A stretch of 64,000 bases of DNA. Origin: Prado023 sp963714995. Lineage in GTDB: Bacteria > Actinomycetota > Actinomycetes > S36-B12 > CAIYMF01. The notes under the pieces are model-generated. The model was not told where the DNA came from, searched no databases, and saw nothing but the letters and a program-made list of their open reading frames with translations. Location: positions 157,792 to 221,791 of the forward strand of contig CAVQQP010000006.1 of NCBI GenBank assembly GCA_963714995.1, given 5' to 3'. Positions 13,479 to 21,390 of the stretch are shown one piece after another. The translations under genes and the position numbers were made by a program. Positions within the stretch are counted from its first letter, which is position 1. Each line of letters begins with the position of its first letter.

Positions 13479-13918
13479 TCGGGGTCGATACGAACATCGT
13501 GATCTACGCCTCCGACGAGTTCGCCCCTGAGCACGCTGCGTGTCGGCGGTTGCTCCTCGGGGTGCCGGCCTCGCCTGACATGCCCGCCGAGCCCCTGTGC
13601 ATCCCATGGTCGGTCATCTACGAGTTCCTCCGCGTCGTGACGCACCCGCGCGCCATGAGACGTCCCTGGTCGATGGTCGAGGCGTGGGCGTTCGTGACGG
13701 TTCTCCTGCGATCGCCGCACATCACCGTCCTGGGTCCCGGCCCCGGCCACGCGGCGGCAGCCGAGCGGATGCTCAGCGCCCCCGGGGTGCGCGGGAACCT
13801 GGTCCACGACGCGCACATCGCCGCAGTCCTCGCCGAGCACGGCGTACGCAGGATCTACACCCGCGACCAGGACTTCCGCCGATTCCCCGGCCTCGAGGTC
13901 GTCGACCCGCTGGCCTGA
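13475..13918 (+). CDS. vapC: PIN-domain ribonuclease toxin VapC
   Basis: A 147-aa PIN-domain protein. The expected metal-binding acids are visible: D in GVDTNIVIY near the N-terminus, E in IYEFLRV, D in VHDAHIA, and D in TRDQDFRRF near the C-terminus. VapC toxins cleave specific tRNAs or rRNA and are held inactive by the co-expressed antitoxin. The gene is translationally coupled to vapB (GTG inside its stop). No frameshift or missing catalytic residue is seen, so the module looks intact. The RNA target cannot be predicted from sequence. Confidence 0.9.
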   Translation: MIGVDTNIVIYASDEFAPEHAACRRLLLGVPASPDMPAEPLCIPWSVIYEFLRVVTHPRAMRRPWSMVEAWAFVTVLLRSPHITVLGPGPGHAAAAERMLSAPGVRGNLVHDAHIAAVLAEHGVRRIYTRDQDFRRFPGLEVVDPLA

Positions 13919-13940
13919 CAGCCCGCGACGGGCCGGCCAG
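13910..13940 (+). terminator. Nested hairpin at the vapC stop
   Basis: CTGGCC (13910-13915) pairs with GGCCAG (13935-13940), and inside them CCCG (13922-13925) pairs with CGGG (13929-13932). The structure overlaps the vapC stop codon and may end the operon. No U-tract follows. A separate 8-bp inverted repeat, TGTGTCAT and ATGACACA, lies at 13945-13987. Confidence 0.35.
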
Positions 13941-14050
13941 CCGTTGTGTCATCGATCAGGCCAACAAAGCGCCGGATCCATGACACAGGGCGGCGGGACT
14001 CAGTGGCGTGGCGTGGCAGCGGGGCGTGGTCGGCGGGTCCGCACCCCAGC

Positions 14051-14866
14051 TCAGGCGAACGTGGCTGAGACCGCGGCGTGGTCGCTCCAGCGCTCCGCGT
14101 AGGTGGCCGCCTTGTGCACCGTGACCCCCGTGGCACGCTCGGCCATGGCCGGCGATGCCAGCACCGCGTCGATCCGCCAGCCGCCGTCGGTGTCGAACCC
14201 GCGGCCCCGCCAGGACCACCACGTGTACGGCCCCGGGCCCTCGCCGCCGAAGCGCCGGCCGAGGTCCACCCAGCCCAGGCCCTCGGGAGGCGCGCCGTAC
14301 CAGCGGTCCAGGTGGGCGCGCTCGGACTCGAGGAACCCAGCCTTCCCCCGGTTCCCGCGCCAGTTCTTGATGTCGTTCTGGGTGTGGGCGACGTTCAGGT
14401 CGCCGCACACCAGGGCCGCCTCGCCGGCCCGTTCGGCCATCCACGCGCCCATCGCGGTGAGGAACCGGCCCTTCTCCTGGGCCCGAGGCCCCTCGGGCTC
14501 ACCGGTGTGCACGTAGACGCTGGCGACGCGGACCGTCGCGCCATCGTCGGGGTTCGCGACGCTCGCCTCGACCCACCGGCCCTGCTCGGCGAACTCGGAG
14601 TCGCCCACGCCGAGCAGCACGTCGGTCAGCGGCGTCCGAGCGAGCAGCGCCACCCCGGCATGCCCGTTCCTGGCCCCGGGTGCGAGCGCGAGGTGCCAGC
14701 CGCCCAGCCCGGCGGCACCGAGCGCCTCATCGACCTGCTCGGGCGTGGCCCGCACCTCCTGAAGGCACACGATGTCGGCACCGCAGCCAGCCAGCCAGTC
14801 CAGGCCGCCCCGGCGCAGGGCCGCACGGATGCCGTTGACGTTCGCCGTCACCACGTTCAGGGGCAC
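14051..14866 (-). CDS. xthA: Exodeoxyribonuclease III
   Basis: A 271-aa AP endonuclease/3' exonuclease of base excision repair. Motifs in order: TANVNGIRAAL (N-terminal Asn), DIVCLQEVRA (catalytic Glu), SVYVHTGE, LVCGDLNVAHTQNDIKN (Asp and Asn of the active site), WRIDAVLAS, and the C-terminal WSDHAAV with the catalytic Asp-His. The family's full length is present. Translation starts at GTG 14866. GATAAT lies at 14875-14880 on the same strand, 8 nt upstream, so the transcript is probably leaderless. It is a single-gene unit between vapC and an unrelated hypothetical gene. Confidence 0.95.
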   Translation of the reverse strand: MPLNVVTANVNGIRAALRRGGLDWLAGCGADIVCLQEVRATPEQVDEALGAAGLGGWHLALAPGARNGHAGVALLARTPLTDVLLGVGDSEFAEQGRWVEASVANPDDGATVRVASVYVHTGEPEGPRAQEKGRFLTAMGAWMAERAGEAALVCGDLNVAHTQNDIKNWRGNRGKAGFLESERAHLDRWYGAPPEGLGWVDLGRRFGGEGPGPYTWWSWRGRGFDTDGGWRIDAVLASPAMAERATGVTVHKAATYAERWSDHAAVSATFA

Positions 14867-14874
14867 GGGACGCG

Positions 14875-14880
14875 ATTATC
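14875..14880 (-). promoter_or_regulatory. -10 box for leaderless xthA
   Basis: GATAAT on the minus strand, 8 nt before the xthA GTG. This is one of the best -10 matches in the window and leaves no room for a ribosome binding site. Confidence 0.55.
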
Positions 14881-14928
14881 CCGGGACCGGGCGACGGCCG
14901 ACGACACGGTCCCAGCGGCCCGACGGGG

Positions 14929-16146
14929 TCAGCCCTTCGGCAGCACTCCGCTGAGGAAGGCGTTCAGCCCGGCGGCGGGCTTGGTGGCCGTGCGCATCAT
15001 CACCCCGGGCAGGGTCTTCTCCAGGGCGCTGGGCAGCTGGCGCAGCAGCAGGCCGGCCATCAGCTCGTCGAGCTTCTCCTGGGTCTCGAGCTCGGTGACC
15101 GCCTCGAGCATGGCGGGCAGCACCACCGCCAGCACGTCGTCGGTCGCCTCCTCGATGGCCGCGACCGACATCTGGCGCATCGCATCGCTGGTCGCCGCCG
15201 TGGTGATGGCATTGGTCACCACCGAGCTCATCGCCTCGGAGCGCTCCGCACGCACGGCCCGGCCACGCTCGGCCAGCGCCGCCAGGCGCGCGTCCGCGAG
15301 CTCGGTGGCGAAGGTCGGCGAGACCGCGCGGATGACGTCAGCCGCCCGCATCGTGATCCCGGTGGCCACCGCGATGCTCCAGGATCCAGCGCGCCATGCC
15401 CGTTCGGCGAGCACCGAGAGGACACCGAGGGCGACGTCCTCGGCCGGCGGGTAGGCGGGTCGGGTGGTCAGTGTCGTGGTGGGACGAGGCGCCCGGGCCG
15501 CGGCCACCGGGGTCCCGTCAAGCGGCGGGTGAGCCGTGGGCGCCTCCGAGGTCCGCTCTGCGGGGTAGTCGGCGAGCAAGGCCTCGACGGCCGATCGGCC
15601 GGCCACTCGGGAGGCCGCTGCGGGCTGCTCCGCATCCAGGTGGGAGGCCGCTGCGGGCTGCTCCTCCTGCAGGCGACGGGCGGCCCGGCTCGTGGCCGTG
15701 CGGCTCGTGCCGGTCCTGCGGACGGAGGCGCGCGTGGTCGCGGGCTCCTGCTGCGGGGTGGCCGACTGGTCCACGGCGGGTGCCGGCGTCGGGGCCGGTG
15801 CGGGCGCCTGCATGCTGCTCGTGCGGGTCCCCCGGGCGGATCGCGTGGTGGTGGTGGGCGTGGTCCTCGGGCTCGCCGCGGCGGCGGCTGACCCAGCACG
15901 GCCGGATCCCGACGGGGGTGCCGTCGTCGATGCGGCCCGTGGTGACGTGGCCTTCCTGGCCGTCGCCTTCGAGCTGCTGGTTCCCGAGCCGGCCGTGGCT
16001 GTGGACTTCTTGGGCTTCGATCCTGCCCGGCTCGAGCCGCCCCCAGTGGAGCCGCCCCGGGCTGAACGGGTGCCCGCGCCGGACGAGGGGGCCGCCTGAG
16101 CGGGCGCCGACCTCGAGGATCCGCTGGTCGACTTCTCGGCACTCAT
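14929..16146 (-). CDS. Hypothetical protein with low-complexity N-terminus and helical C-terminus
   Basis: A 405-aa protein of unknown function. Residues 1-180 are a Ser/Thr/Ala/Pro/Lys-rich disordered region. It contains a short internal duplication, EQPAAAS twice (nt 15600-15665, an exact repeat of about 20 bp). The C-terminal 170 residues look folded and helical (LGVLSVLAERAWRAGS, ADVIRAVSPTFATELADARL, AMLEAVTELETQEKLDELM), ending at LSGVLPKG. No signal peptide or membrane segment is clear. The ATG at 16146 has no Shine-Dalgarno. Part of this span reads as a long open frame on the plus strand, but codon use favours the minus strand. Confidence 0.65.
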   Translation of the reverse strand: MSAEKSTSGSSRSAPAQAAPSSGAGTRSARGGSTGGGSSRAGSKPKKSTATAGSGTSSSKATARKATSPRAASTTAPPSGSGRAGSAAAAASPRTTPTTTTRSARGTRTSSMQAPAPAPTPAPAVDQSATPQQEPATTRASVRRTGTSRTATSRAARRLQEEQPAAASHLDAEQPAAASRVAGRSAVEALLADYPAERTSEAPTAHPPLDGTPVAAARAPRPTTTLTTRPAYPPAEDVALGVLSVLAERAWRAGSWSIAVATGITMRAADVIRAVSPTFATELADARLAALAERGRAVRAERSEAMSSVVTNAITTAATSDAMRQMSVAAIEEATDDVLAVVLPAMLEAVTELETQEKLDELMAGLLLRQLPSALEKTLPGVMMRTATKPAAGLNAFLSGVLPKG

Positions 16147-16284
16147 GGAACAACGGTACGCGGTGTCACGGTTGCGGCGTGAATCCGATCGGCGGCTGCC
16201 CTCGCCCCCGTGAGCGTCCACCGGCGGCCCGGGACAGCAGCGACCGGGTCCGCCGATCCGCGGCCTGCCCGGGGTCCCGTGCGC

Positions 16285-16290
16285 TACATT
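16285..16290 (+). promoter_or_regulatory. -10 box before the CorC-type gene
   Basis: TACATT, 10 nt upstream of the GTG at 16301. The only sequence between them (TCCCTGCATT) has no ribosome binding site, so the message would be leaderless or nearly so. Confidence 0.45.
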
Positions 16291-16300
16291 TCCCTGCATT

Positions 16301-17632
16301 GTGGGCGAGTTGGGTGCGACCTTCGCGATCATCCTGGTCTTCACGCTGATCGGTGGCTTCTTCGCGGCGTCGGAGGTGGCGCTGGTCTCGCTGCGCGAGT
16401 CCCAGATCAACCGGCTCATCGAGTCCGATGCGCGGCGCGGGCCCCGACTGCGGGCTCTCATGGACAACCCCAACCGCTTCCTGGCCTCGGTCCAGATCGG
16501 CGTCACCCTCGCGGGTTTCATCTCGGCCGGGTTCGGCGCCTCGCGCATCGTTCCGATCGTCACCCCGTGGCTGGTCTCCGCGGGCCTGCCCGAGGGCCTG
16601 GCCGAGACGACGGCATTGATCGCCAGCACGCTCGTGATCGCCTACCTGTCCCTCGTCCTCGGGGAGCTCGTCCCCAAGCGGCTGGCCCTGGCCAAGGCCG
16701 AGTCACTGGCCCTGGTGGTGGCCATCCCGCTGGACGTCATCGCGCGGATCTCCAGGCCGTTCGTGTGGCTCCTGTCGATCTCCACCAACGCCGTCGTGCG
16801 GGTGCTCGGCCTGGACCCGTCCAGCGCCCGTGAGGCGATCACCGGTGAGGAGCTGCGCGGGATGGTGGCTGCGCACACCGACCTGACCGCCGAGGAGCGC
16901 GAGCTCATCGATGACGTCTTCGACGCCGGGGACACCGAGCTGCGCGAGGTGATGATCCCGCGCACGGAGGTGGCGTTCCTCGACGCGTCCCTGCCGGCCT
17001 TCCGGGCGGCCTCGCTGGTCTCCCAGATGCCGCACTCGCGCTACCCGGTGATCGGGGACTCGCCGGACGACGTCCTCGGGTTCGTCCACGTGCGCGACAT
17101 CCTGACCCCGTCGATGGTCGACCGGTCCGTGCGCCTGGAGGACCTGGCCCGCGAGGTCGCGTTCTTCCCGGGCAGCAAGCAGGTGATCCCGGCCCTGACC
17201 GAGATGCGCCGCGGCGGGCACCACCTGGCCGTCGTCGCCGACGAGTACGGCGGCACGGCCGGGATCGTGACCCTGGAGGACCTCGTCGAGGAGCTCGTCG
17301 GCGACATCCACGACGAGTACGACCAGGGGGGCGCGACACCCGCGCACGCGGTGCGCCCCGGCTCACCGTTCGAGGTCGATGGGCTGCTCAACCTCGAGGA
17401 CTTCGCGGAGGAGTCCGGGGTCGTGCTCCCCGATGGCCCCTACGAGACGGTCGCAGGCTGGTTCGTGTCCCAGCTCGGGCGGCTGCCGGCGATCGGTGAC
17501 CAGCTGAGCGTGGCCAGTGCCGGGTTCGAGGTCATCGAGCTCGACGGACGCCGGATCTCCCGGCTGCGGGTGACGCCCATCGTCCCTGCGGAGCCCGCAT
17601 CGCCGGCTGAACCGGACATGTCTGAGCGCTGA
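16301..17632 (+). CDS. CorC/HlyC family membrane protein (DUF21, CBS pair)
   Basis: A 443-aa integral membrane protein. The N-terminal DUF21/CNNM-type domain (about residues 1-190) has several hydrophobic helices (FAIILVFTLIGGFFAASEVAL, IGVTLAGFISAGFGA, LVIAYLSLVLGELVPKRLAL). A pair of CBS domains follows (VMIPRTEVAFLDASL ... YPVIGDSPDDVLGFVHVRD ... GGHHLAVVADEYGGTAGIVTLEDLVEELVGDI), then the CorC_HlyC C-terminal domain. Family members are linked to magnesium/cobalt transport. The old name hemolysin is not supported by function. No partner gene is adjacent apart from trpS downstream, which has its own promoter. Confidence 0.88.
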   Translation: MGELGATFAIILVFTLIGGFFAASEVALVSLRESQINRLIESDARRGPRLRALMDNPNRFLASVQIGVTLAGFISAGFGASRIVPIVTPWLVSAGLPEGLAETTALIASTLVIAYLSLVLGELVPKRLALAKAESLALVVAIPLDVIARISRPFVWLLSISTNAVVRVLGLDPSSAREAITGEELRGMVAAHTDLTAEERELIDDVFDAGDTELREVMIPRTEVAFLDASLPAFRAASLVSQMPHSRYPVIGDSPDDVLGFVHVRDILTPSMVDRSVRLEDLAREVAFFPGSKQVIPALTEMRRGGHHLAVVADEYGGTAGIVTLEDLVEELVGDIHDEYDQGGATPAHAVRPGSPFEVDGLLNLEDFAEESGVVLPDGPYETVAGWFVSQLGRLPAIGDQLSVASAGFEVIELDGRRISRLRVTPIVPAEPASPAEPDMSER

Positions 17633-17690
17633 TCCCGAGCCCGCCGGGACCCGGAGACCCACGGAAGCCCGTCGGGGGGGAGATCTTTGC

Positions 17691-17696
17691 GACAAT
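17691..17696 (+). promoter_or_regulatory. -10 box for leaderless trpS
   Basis: GACAAT followed by 7 nt and then the ATG at 17704. This favours ATG 17704 over the in-frame ATG at 17695, which overlaps the box itself. A G-rich stretch (GGGGGGGAG) at 17674 is too far upstream to act as a Shine-Dalgarno for 17704. Confidence 0.5.
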
Positions 17697-17703
17697 GTCC
17701 GCC

Positions 17704-18705
17704 ATGTCCGAACGACCGCGCATCCTCTCTGGCATCCAGCCGACCGCCGATTCCTTCCATATCGGCAACCACCTGGGGGCGGTGCGCAACTGGATCCCGC
17801 TGCAGGCGACCCATGACTGCTTCTACTGCGTCGTGGACCTGCACGCCATCACGGTGGAGCAGGATCCGGCCACGCTGCACCACCGGACCCGGGTCGCGTT
17901 CGCCCAGCTGGTGGCCGCCGGGATCGACCCCGAGGTCTCCACGCTGTTCGTCCAGAGCCACGTGCCCGAGCACACCCAGCTCCAGTGGGTCCTGGCCTGC
18001 CTCACCGGAACGGGGGAGGCCGGGCGCATGACGCAGTTCAAGGACAAGTCGGCCAGGGCCGGCATGGAGCGGACCTCGGTCGGGCTGTTCACCTACCCGA
18101 TCCTGCAGGCCGCCGACATCCTCGTGTACCGGGCGAACGGGGTCCCCGTCGGCGAGGACCAGCGCCAGCACCTCGAGCTCACCCGCGACCTGGCGATCCG
18201 TTTCAACGGCCGGTTCGGCCAGACGCTGACCGTGCCCGAGCCGCTGATCGTCAAGGACACCGCCAAGATCGTCGACCTGTCGGACCCGACCTCCAAGATG
18301 AGCAAGTCGGTGCCGGCCGGGTGCGTCTTCCTCCTCGACCCGCTGCGCACGATCGAGAAGAAGATCAAGTCCGCCGTCACCGACTCCGAGACCGAGGTGC
18401 GCTTCGATCCGCAGACCAAGCCGGGGGTGTCCAACCTCCTGACGATCCTGGCGGCCTACACCGGGCGGACGGTGGCGCAGGTCGAGCCGGAGTTCGCCGG
18501 GCGCATGTACGGGGACCTGAAGAAGGAGGCCGCCGCCGCGGTGCTGGCCTTCGCTGAGCCGTTCCAGGTGCGCGTCGCCGAGCTGATGGACGACCCGGCC
18601 GAGCTCGACCGGCAGATGGCTGTGGGTGCGGCCCGTGCCCGTGAGGTTGCGGCCGCCACCGTGGCCGACGTGTACCAGAACCTGGGGTTCGTGACCGGCC
18701 GATGA
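17704..18705 (+). CDS. trpS: Tryptophanyl-tRNA synthetase
   Basis: Charges tRNA-Trp with tryptophan using ATP, in the cytoplasm. The class I signatures are clear: GIQPTADSFHIGNHLGAVRNW carries the HIGH-type motif (HIGN), and TSKMSKSVP is the KMSKS loop. YPILQAADILVYRANGVPVGEDQ, the Trp-binding region, lies between them. The 333-aa length is normal. The stop overlaps the next start (ATGA, 18702-18705), so trpS is co-translated with the 2H-phosphoesterase/GNAT protein. No T-box-like leader is visible; the transcript appears leaderless. Confidence 0.96.
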   Translation: MSERPRILSGIQPTADSFHIGNHLGAVRNWIPLQATHDCFYCVVDLHAITVEQDPATLHHRTRVAFAQLVAAGIDPEVSTLFVQSHVPEHTQLQWVLACLTGTGEAGRMTQFKDKSARAGMERTSVGLFTYPILQAADILVYRANGVPVGEDQRQHLELTRDLAIRFNGRFGQTLTVPEPLIVKDTAKIVDLSDPTSKMSKSVPAGCVFLLDPLRTIEKKIKSAVTDSETEVRFDPQTKPGVSNLLTILAAYTGRTVAQVEPEFAGRMYGDLKKEAAAAVLAFAEPFQVRVAELMDDPAELDRQMAVGAARAREVAAATVADVYQNLGFVTGR

Positions 18706-19823
18706 GCGTCGCACCGGTCCTGCCTGCGGACGTCCTCGGCACCGAGCCGCAGGACTGGCCCCTGACCATCGGTGTCGCCCTGCCCATCCCGGAGCCGTTC
18801 CTCAGCGAGCTGGGCGCCTACCGCGAGCGGTTCGGCGACCCGCTGGCGCACTCGATCGTCGCGCACATCACCCTCGTGCCGCCGACCCAGGTCGCCGACG
18901 AGGAGCATCTCGCCGCGATCCTCGGGCACCTGCAGGTCCAGGCGGCGTCGATGGAGCCCTTCCCCCTCGTCCTCGCGGGAGCCGGCACCTTCCGGCCGGT
19001 GTCCCAGGTGGTGTTCGTCCCGATCGTGGAGGGTGAGGACCAGGTCCGCGAGGCGGAGGCCGCGGTCCGTCAGGGCCCGCTCGACCGGGCCCTGAACTTC
19101 CCCTACCACCCGCACGTGACGGTCGCCCACGACCTGGAGGAGGAGTGGCTCGACCGGGCCCAGGACGCGCTGGCGGCCTACCGCGCCGCATTCGAGGTCG
19201 ACCGGCTCAGCCTGTTCATCCAGGGCGCGGACGCCGTCTGGCGCCCCGTGGTGGACTTCCCCTTCGGCCAGTCGATCATCGATCCGCTGCGCTACGCCGG
19301 GGACTCGGTGACGATCGGCGTGCTGGACCCCGATGAGTTCCCCGACCTGTGCGATCGGCTCGGGGAGATCGTGGCCGACGCCGTGGCCTCCGGTGCGGGG
19401 GTCAACTTCATGCTCCCGTTCAGCGATCAGGACGGGACGGCCTGGTGGCGCGACCAGGCCGGCGACGTCGCGTCGGGCCGGCGGGTCCTGCTCGTGGCCC
19501 GGGACGCCGGCGAGGTCGTCGGCACGGTCTCGCTGTACCCCGCGGTTGCTCCGAACCAGCCGCACCGGGCCGAGCTCAGCAAGCTGATGGTGCACTCGTC
19601 CGACCGGCGCCGTGGCGTGGCCACGCGGCTCATGGACGCCGCCGCGGCAGAGGCCCGGGGGCGCGGGTTCACCCTGTTGACCCTGGACTGCGTCGCCGGT
19701 GGCCCCGAGCAGGAGTTCTACCAGGGCCTGGGATACGTGCCCGTCGGGACCATCCCGGGCTACGCCCTCTCCCCGACGGGGGAGCCGCAGGACACGACGA
19801 TCCTGTACCTCGAGCTGCGCTGA
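18702..19823 (+). CDS. 2H phosphoesterase fused to a GNAT acetyltransferase
   Basis: A 373-aa two-domain protein. Residues 1-170 form a 2H phosphoesterase / 2'-5' RNA ligase-like domain with both histidine motifs: HITLVPPTQ near residue 50 and HPHVTVAHDL near 132. Residues 200-373 are a GNAT N-acetyltransferase: LVARDAGEVVGTVSLY, then the acetyl-CoA loop KLMVHSSDRRRGVATRLM, and FYQGLGYVPVG. 2H enzymes act on cyclic phosphates and RNA ends; GNATs acetylate amines. Translational coupling to trpS suggests a tRNA-related job, but this is inference. Confidence 0.8.
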   Translation: MSVAPVLPADVLGTEPQDWPLTIGVALPIPEPFLSELGAYRERFGDPLAHSIVAHITLVPPTQVADEEHLAAILGHLQVQAASMEPFPLVLAGAGTFRPVSQVVFVPIVEGEDQVREAEAAVRQGPLDRALNFPYHPHVTVAHDLEEEWLDRAQDALAAYRAAFEVDRLSLFIQGADAVWRPVVDFPFGQSIIDPLRYAGDSVTIGVLDPDEFPDLCDRLGEIVADAVASGAGVNFMLPFSDQDGTAWWRDQAGDVASGRRVLLVARDAGEVVGTVSLYPAVAPNQPHRAELSKLMVHSSDRRRGVATRLMDAAAAEARGRGFTLLTLDCVAGGPEQEFYQGLGYVPVGTIPGYALSPTGEPQDTTILYLELR

Positions 19824-19831
19824 GCCCGAGC

Positions 19832-19874
19832 TGGTAGTCGATTCGGTCGATTGGATCGACCGAATCGACTACCA
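19832..19874. terminator. Bidirectional hairpin terminator between convergent genes
   Basis: Two perfect 20-bp arms (19832-19851 and 19855-19874) are separated by a 3-nt loop (TGG). The hairpin lies 9 nt after the stop of the plus-strand gene and 13 nt after the minus-strand stop at 19887. No U-tract flanks it, so it may work as an I-shaped terminator in both directions. Confidence 0.8.
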
Positions 19875-19886
19875 CGACGGGCAGGA

Positions 19887-20738
19887 TCAGCCGAAGACAC
19901 CGGCGGGCGGCGGCGGCGAGCCCGTCGCGGTCGCGTCGGTGAACGGTGGGTGGTCGCCGACGAAGGACTCGAGGTCCGCTCCGTGCAGGACCCGGGCGGG
20001 CCACGGGTCACCGGCGCTGCGCCGGGCCAGCGCGGTGACGTCCAGGGGCTCGGCCCAGGGGGCCTGGGCCACCACGATCAGGTTCCCGAACCGCCGCCCG
20101 CGCAGCACGGCCGGCTCGGCGGCGACCACGACCCGGTCGAAGGTGTCCCGGACGCCGGCCACATAGCGGCGGGCGTAGGTCAGCGGGTTCTCGTCGGCGA
20201 TGTTGGCCACGAGGGTCCCGCCCGGGGTGAGGGTGCGCCGGACATGGCTGAAGGCCTCGACGGAGGTGAGGTTGCCCGGGGTCTGGGCGCTGGCGAACAC
20301 ATCGAGGATGATCAGGTCGGCCGACTCGTCGGGCAGCGACTCCAGCGCGGCGCGCGCCTCGGCGGTGCGCACCCGGATCTGGTACTCCCGGGGCCACGGC
20401 AGATGGGCGCGGACGAGGTCGACCAGCGCGGCGTCGTGCTCGATGACGAGGTTGCGGGAGCGCGGCCTGGTGGCGCTCGCGTAGCGGGCCAGGGCCATCG
20501 CCCCACCGCCGAGGTGCACCACCCGCAGGGGGCCCGGGGGCAGGAGGTCGATGACGTGCCCGATGCGGCGCATGTACTCGAAGACGAGGTGGCGCGGGTC
20601 GGCGAGGTCCACGTGGGACTGCTGGGTCCCCTCGATCAGGAGCATCCAGCCCTCCGCGAGGTCCGGATCGGGCACGAGCGTCGCCTCCCCGCCGGCGACG
20701 GTGCGGGTCACGGTGCCGCGCAGCGCCCGACGTCCCAT
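19887..20738 (-). CDS. Spermidine synthase-like methyltransferase-fold protein
   Basis: A 283-aa protein of the spermidine synthase / SAM-dependent superfamily. It has the nucleotide-binding loop VVHLGGGAMALARYA, the acidic strand end NLVIEHDAALVDLVR, DLIILDVFASAQTPGNL, and TLTPGGTLVANIADENPL. Aminopropyltransferases keep a DAF/DXF active-site pattern; here it reads DVFAS, so polyamine synthesis is not certain. GGGGAG lies 11 nt before the ATG at 20738. A second ATG 7 nt upstream is out of frame. The gene converges on the 2H-GNAT gene and is alone in its unit. Confidence 0.75.
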   Translation of the reverse strand: MGRRALRGTVTRTVAGGEATLVPDPDLAEGWMLLIEGTQQSHVDLADPRHLVFEYMRRIGHVIDLLPPGPLRVVHLGGGAMALARYASATRPRSRNLVIEHDAALVDLVRAHLPWPREYQIRVRTAEARAALESLPDESADLIILDVFASAQTPGNLTSVEAFSHVRRTLTPGGTLVANIADENPLTYARRYVAGVRDTFDRVVVAAEPAVLRGRRFGNLIVVAQAPWAEPLDVTALARRSAGDPWPARVLHGADLESFVGDHPPFTDATATGSPPPPAGVFG

Positions 20739-20813
20739 GGCCGGCCATTCTCCCCGAGATCGACCTCGTGGGTGTGACCGTGGCGGAATATCCCGGCCAC
20801 CAGGTGTGTTCCG

Positions 20814-20829
20814 ATACCTACCGGGGTAT
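20814..20829 (+). promoter_or_regulatory. Partly palindromic site upstream of thioredoxin gene
   Basis: ATACCTACCGGGGTAT, an imperfect inverted repeat with ATACC and GGTAT ends, 45 bp before the thioredoxin-like start. The shape resembles CsoR-family (copper or persulfide sensor) operators, whose usual form is TACCCC-N-GGGTA. This is a resemblance only; no such regulator is seen nearby. Confidence 0.35.
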
Positions 20830-20874
20830 ACACCCGACACTGAAGCCACTGACGCCGAGTGCAAGGAAACTGAC

Positions 20875-21246
20875 ATGGCAAGCGTGACCCTGACCGCCAC
20901 GGACTTCGAGTCGACCGTCCTGGGCAATGACATCGTGCTGGTCGACTTCTGGGCCGCCTGGTGCGGTCCGTGCCGCAACTTCGCCCCCGTGTACGAGTCC
21001 GCGTCGGAGACGCACTCGGACGTCGTGTTCGGCAAGGTCGACACCGAGGCCGAGCAGGCACTGGCCGCCGCCGCGCAGATCACCTCGATCCCGACGCTGA
21101 TGGCCTTCCGTGAGGGCGTGCTGGTCTTCGCCCAGCCCGGAGCCCTGCCCGCGCCGGCGCTCGAGCAGGTCATCGACGCCGTCCGGGGCCTCGACATGGA
21201 CCAGATCCGCGCCGAAATCGCCGCCCAGAAGGGCGATCCGCAGTAA
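20875..21246 (+). CDS. trxA: Thioredoxin
   Basis: A 123-aa cytoplasmic thioredoxin with the active-site motif WAAWCGPCRNFAP near residue 30 and the cis-Pro segment ITSIPTLMAFREG. It is slightly longer than usual because of a charged tail (DMDQIRAEIAAQKGDPQ). The ATG at 20875 has AAGGAAA 6 nt upstream, one of the clearer ribosome binding sites here. A partly palindromic site and a GGGGTATA box precede it, and a strong terminator follows, so it is a single-gene unit. No thioredoxin reductase is adjacent. The protein could be a thioredoxin-like reductant with a specialised target. Confidence 0.88.
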   Translation: MASVTLTATDFESTVLGNDIVLVDFWAAWCGPCRNFAPVYESASETHSDVVFGKVDTEAEQALAAAAQITSIPTLMAFREGVLVFAQPGALPAPALEQVIDAVRGLDMDQIRAEIAAQKGDPQ

Positions 21247-21325
21247 CGTCGCAGATGCCCGGACCGCACAGGTTTGGGCGGTAGGTCCCACAAGCCCCCG
21301 ACCAGGGCCGGGACGCCGCACGGCG

Positions 21326-21363
21326 AAGGCTCGTCACCCCTCGACCCGGTGACGAGCCTTTGT
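21326..21363 (+). terminator. Rho-independent terminator after the thioredoxin gene
   Basis: AAGGCTCGTCACC (21326-21338) and GGTGACGAGCCTT (21348-21360) form a 13-bp stem with a 9-nt loop; the T residues continue to 21361. This is the best intrinsic terminator in the window. It may also serve the convergent DUF4349 gene. Confidence 0.85.
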
Positions 21364-21390
21364 CGTGCCTGCGGACCCCTGCGGGAGCGT

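Noticed and set aside
13945..13987. 8-bp inverted repeat TGTGTCAT/ATGACACA after vapC
   Set aside because: Short arms, long 27-nt loop and no gene start nearby; kept only as a note in the terminator entry.
15396..16349. 317-aa plus-strand frame over the low-complexity gene at 14929-16146
   Set aside because: Arg/Pro/Ser/Trp-rich shadow composition; the minus strand has a coherent folded C-terminal domain.
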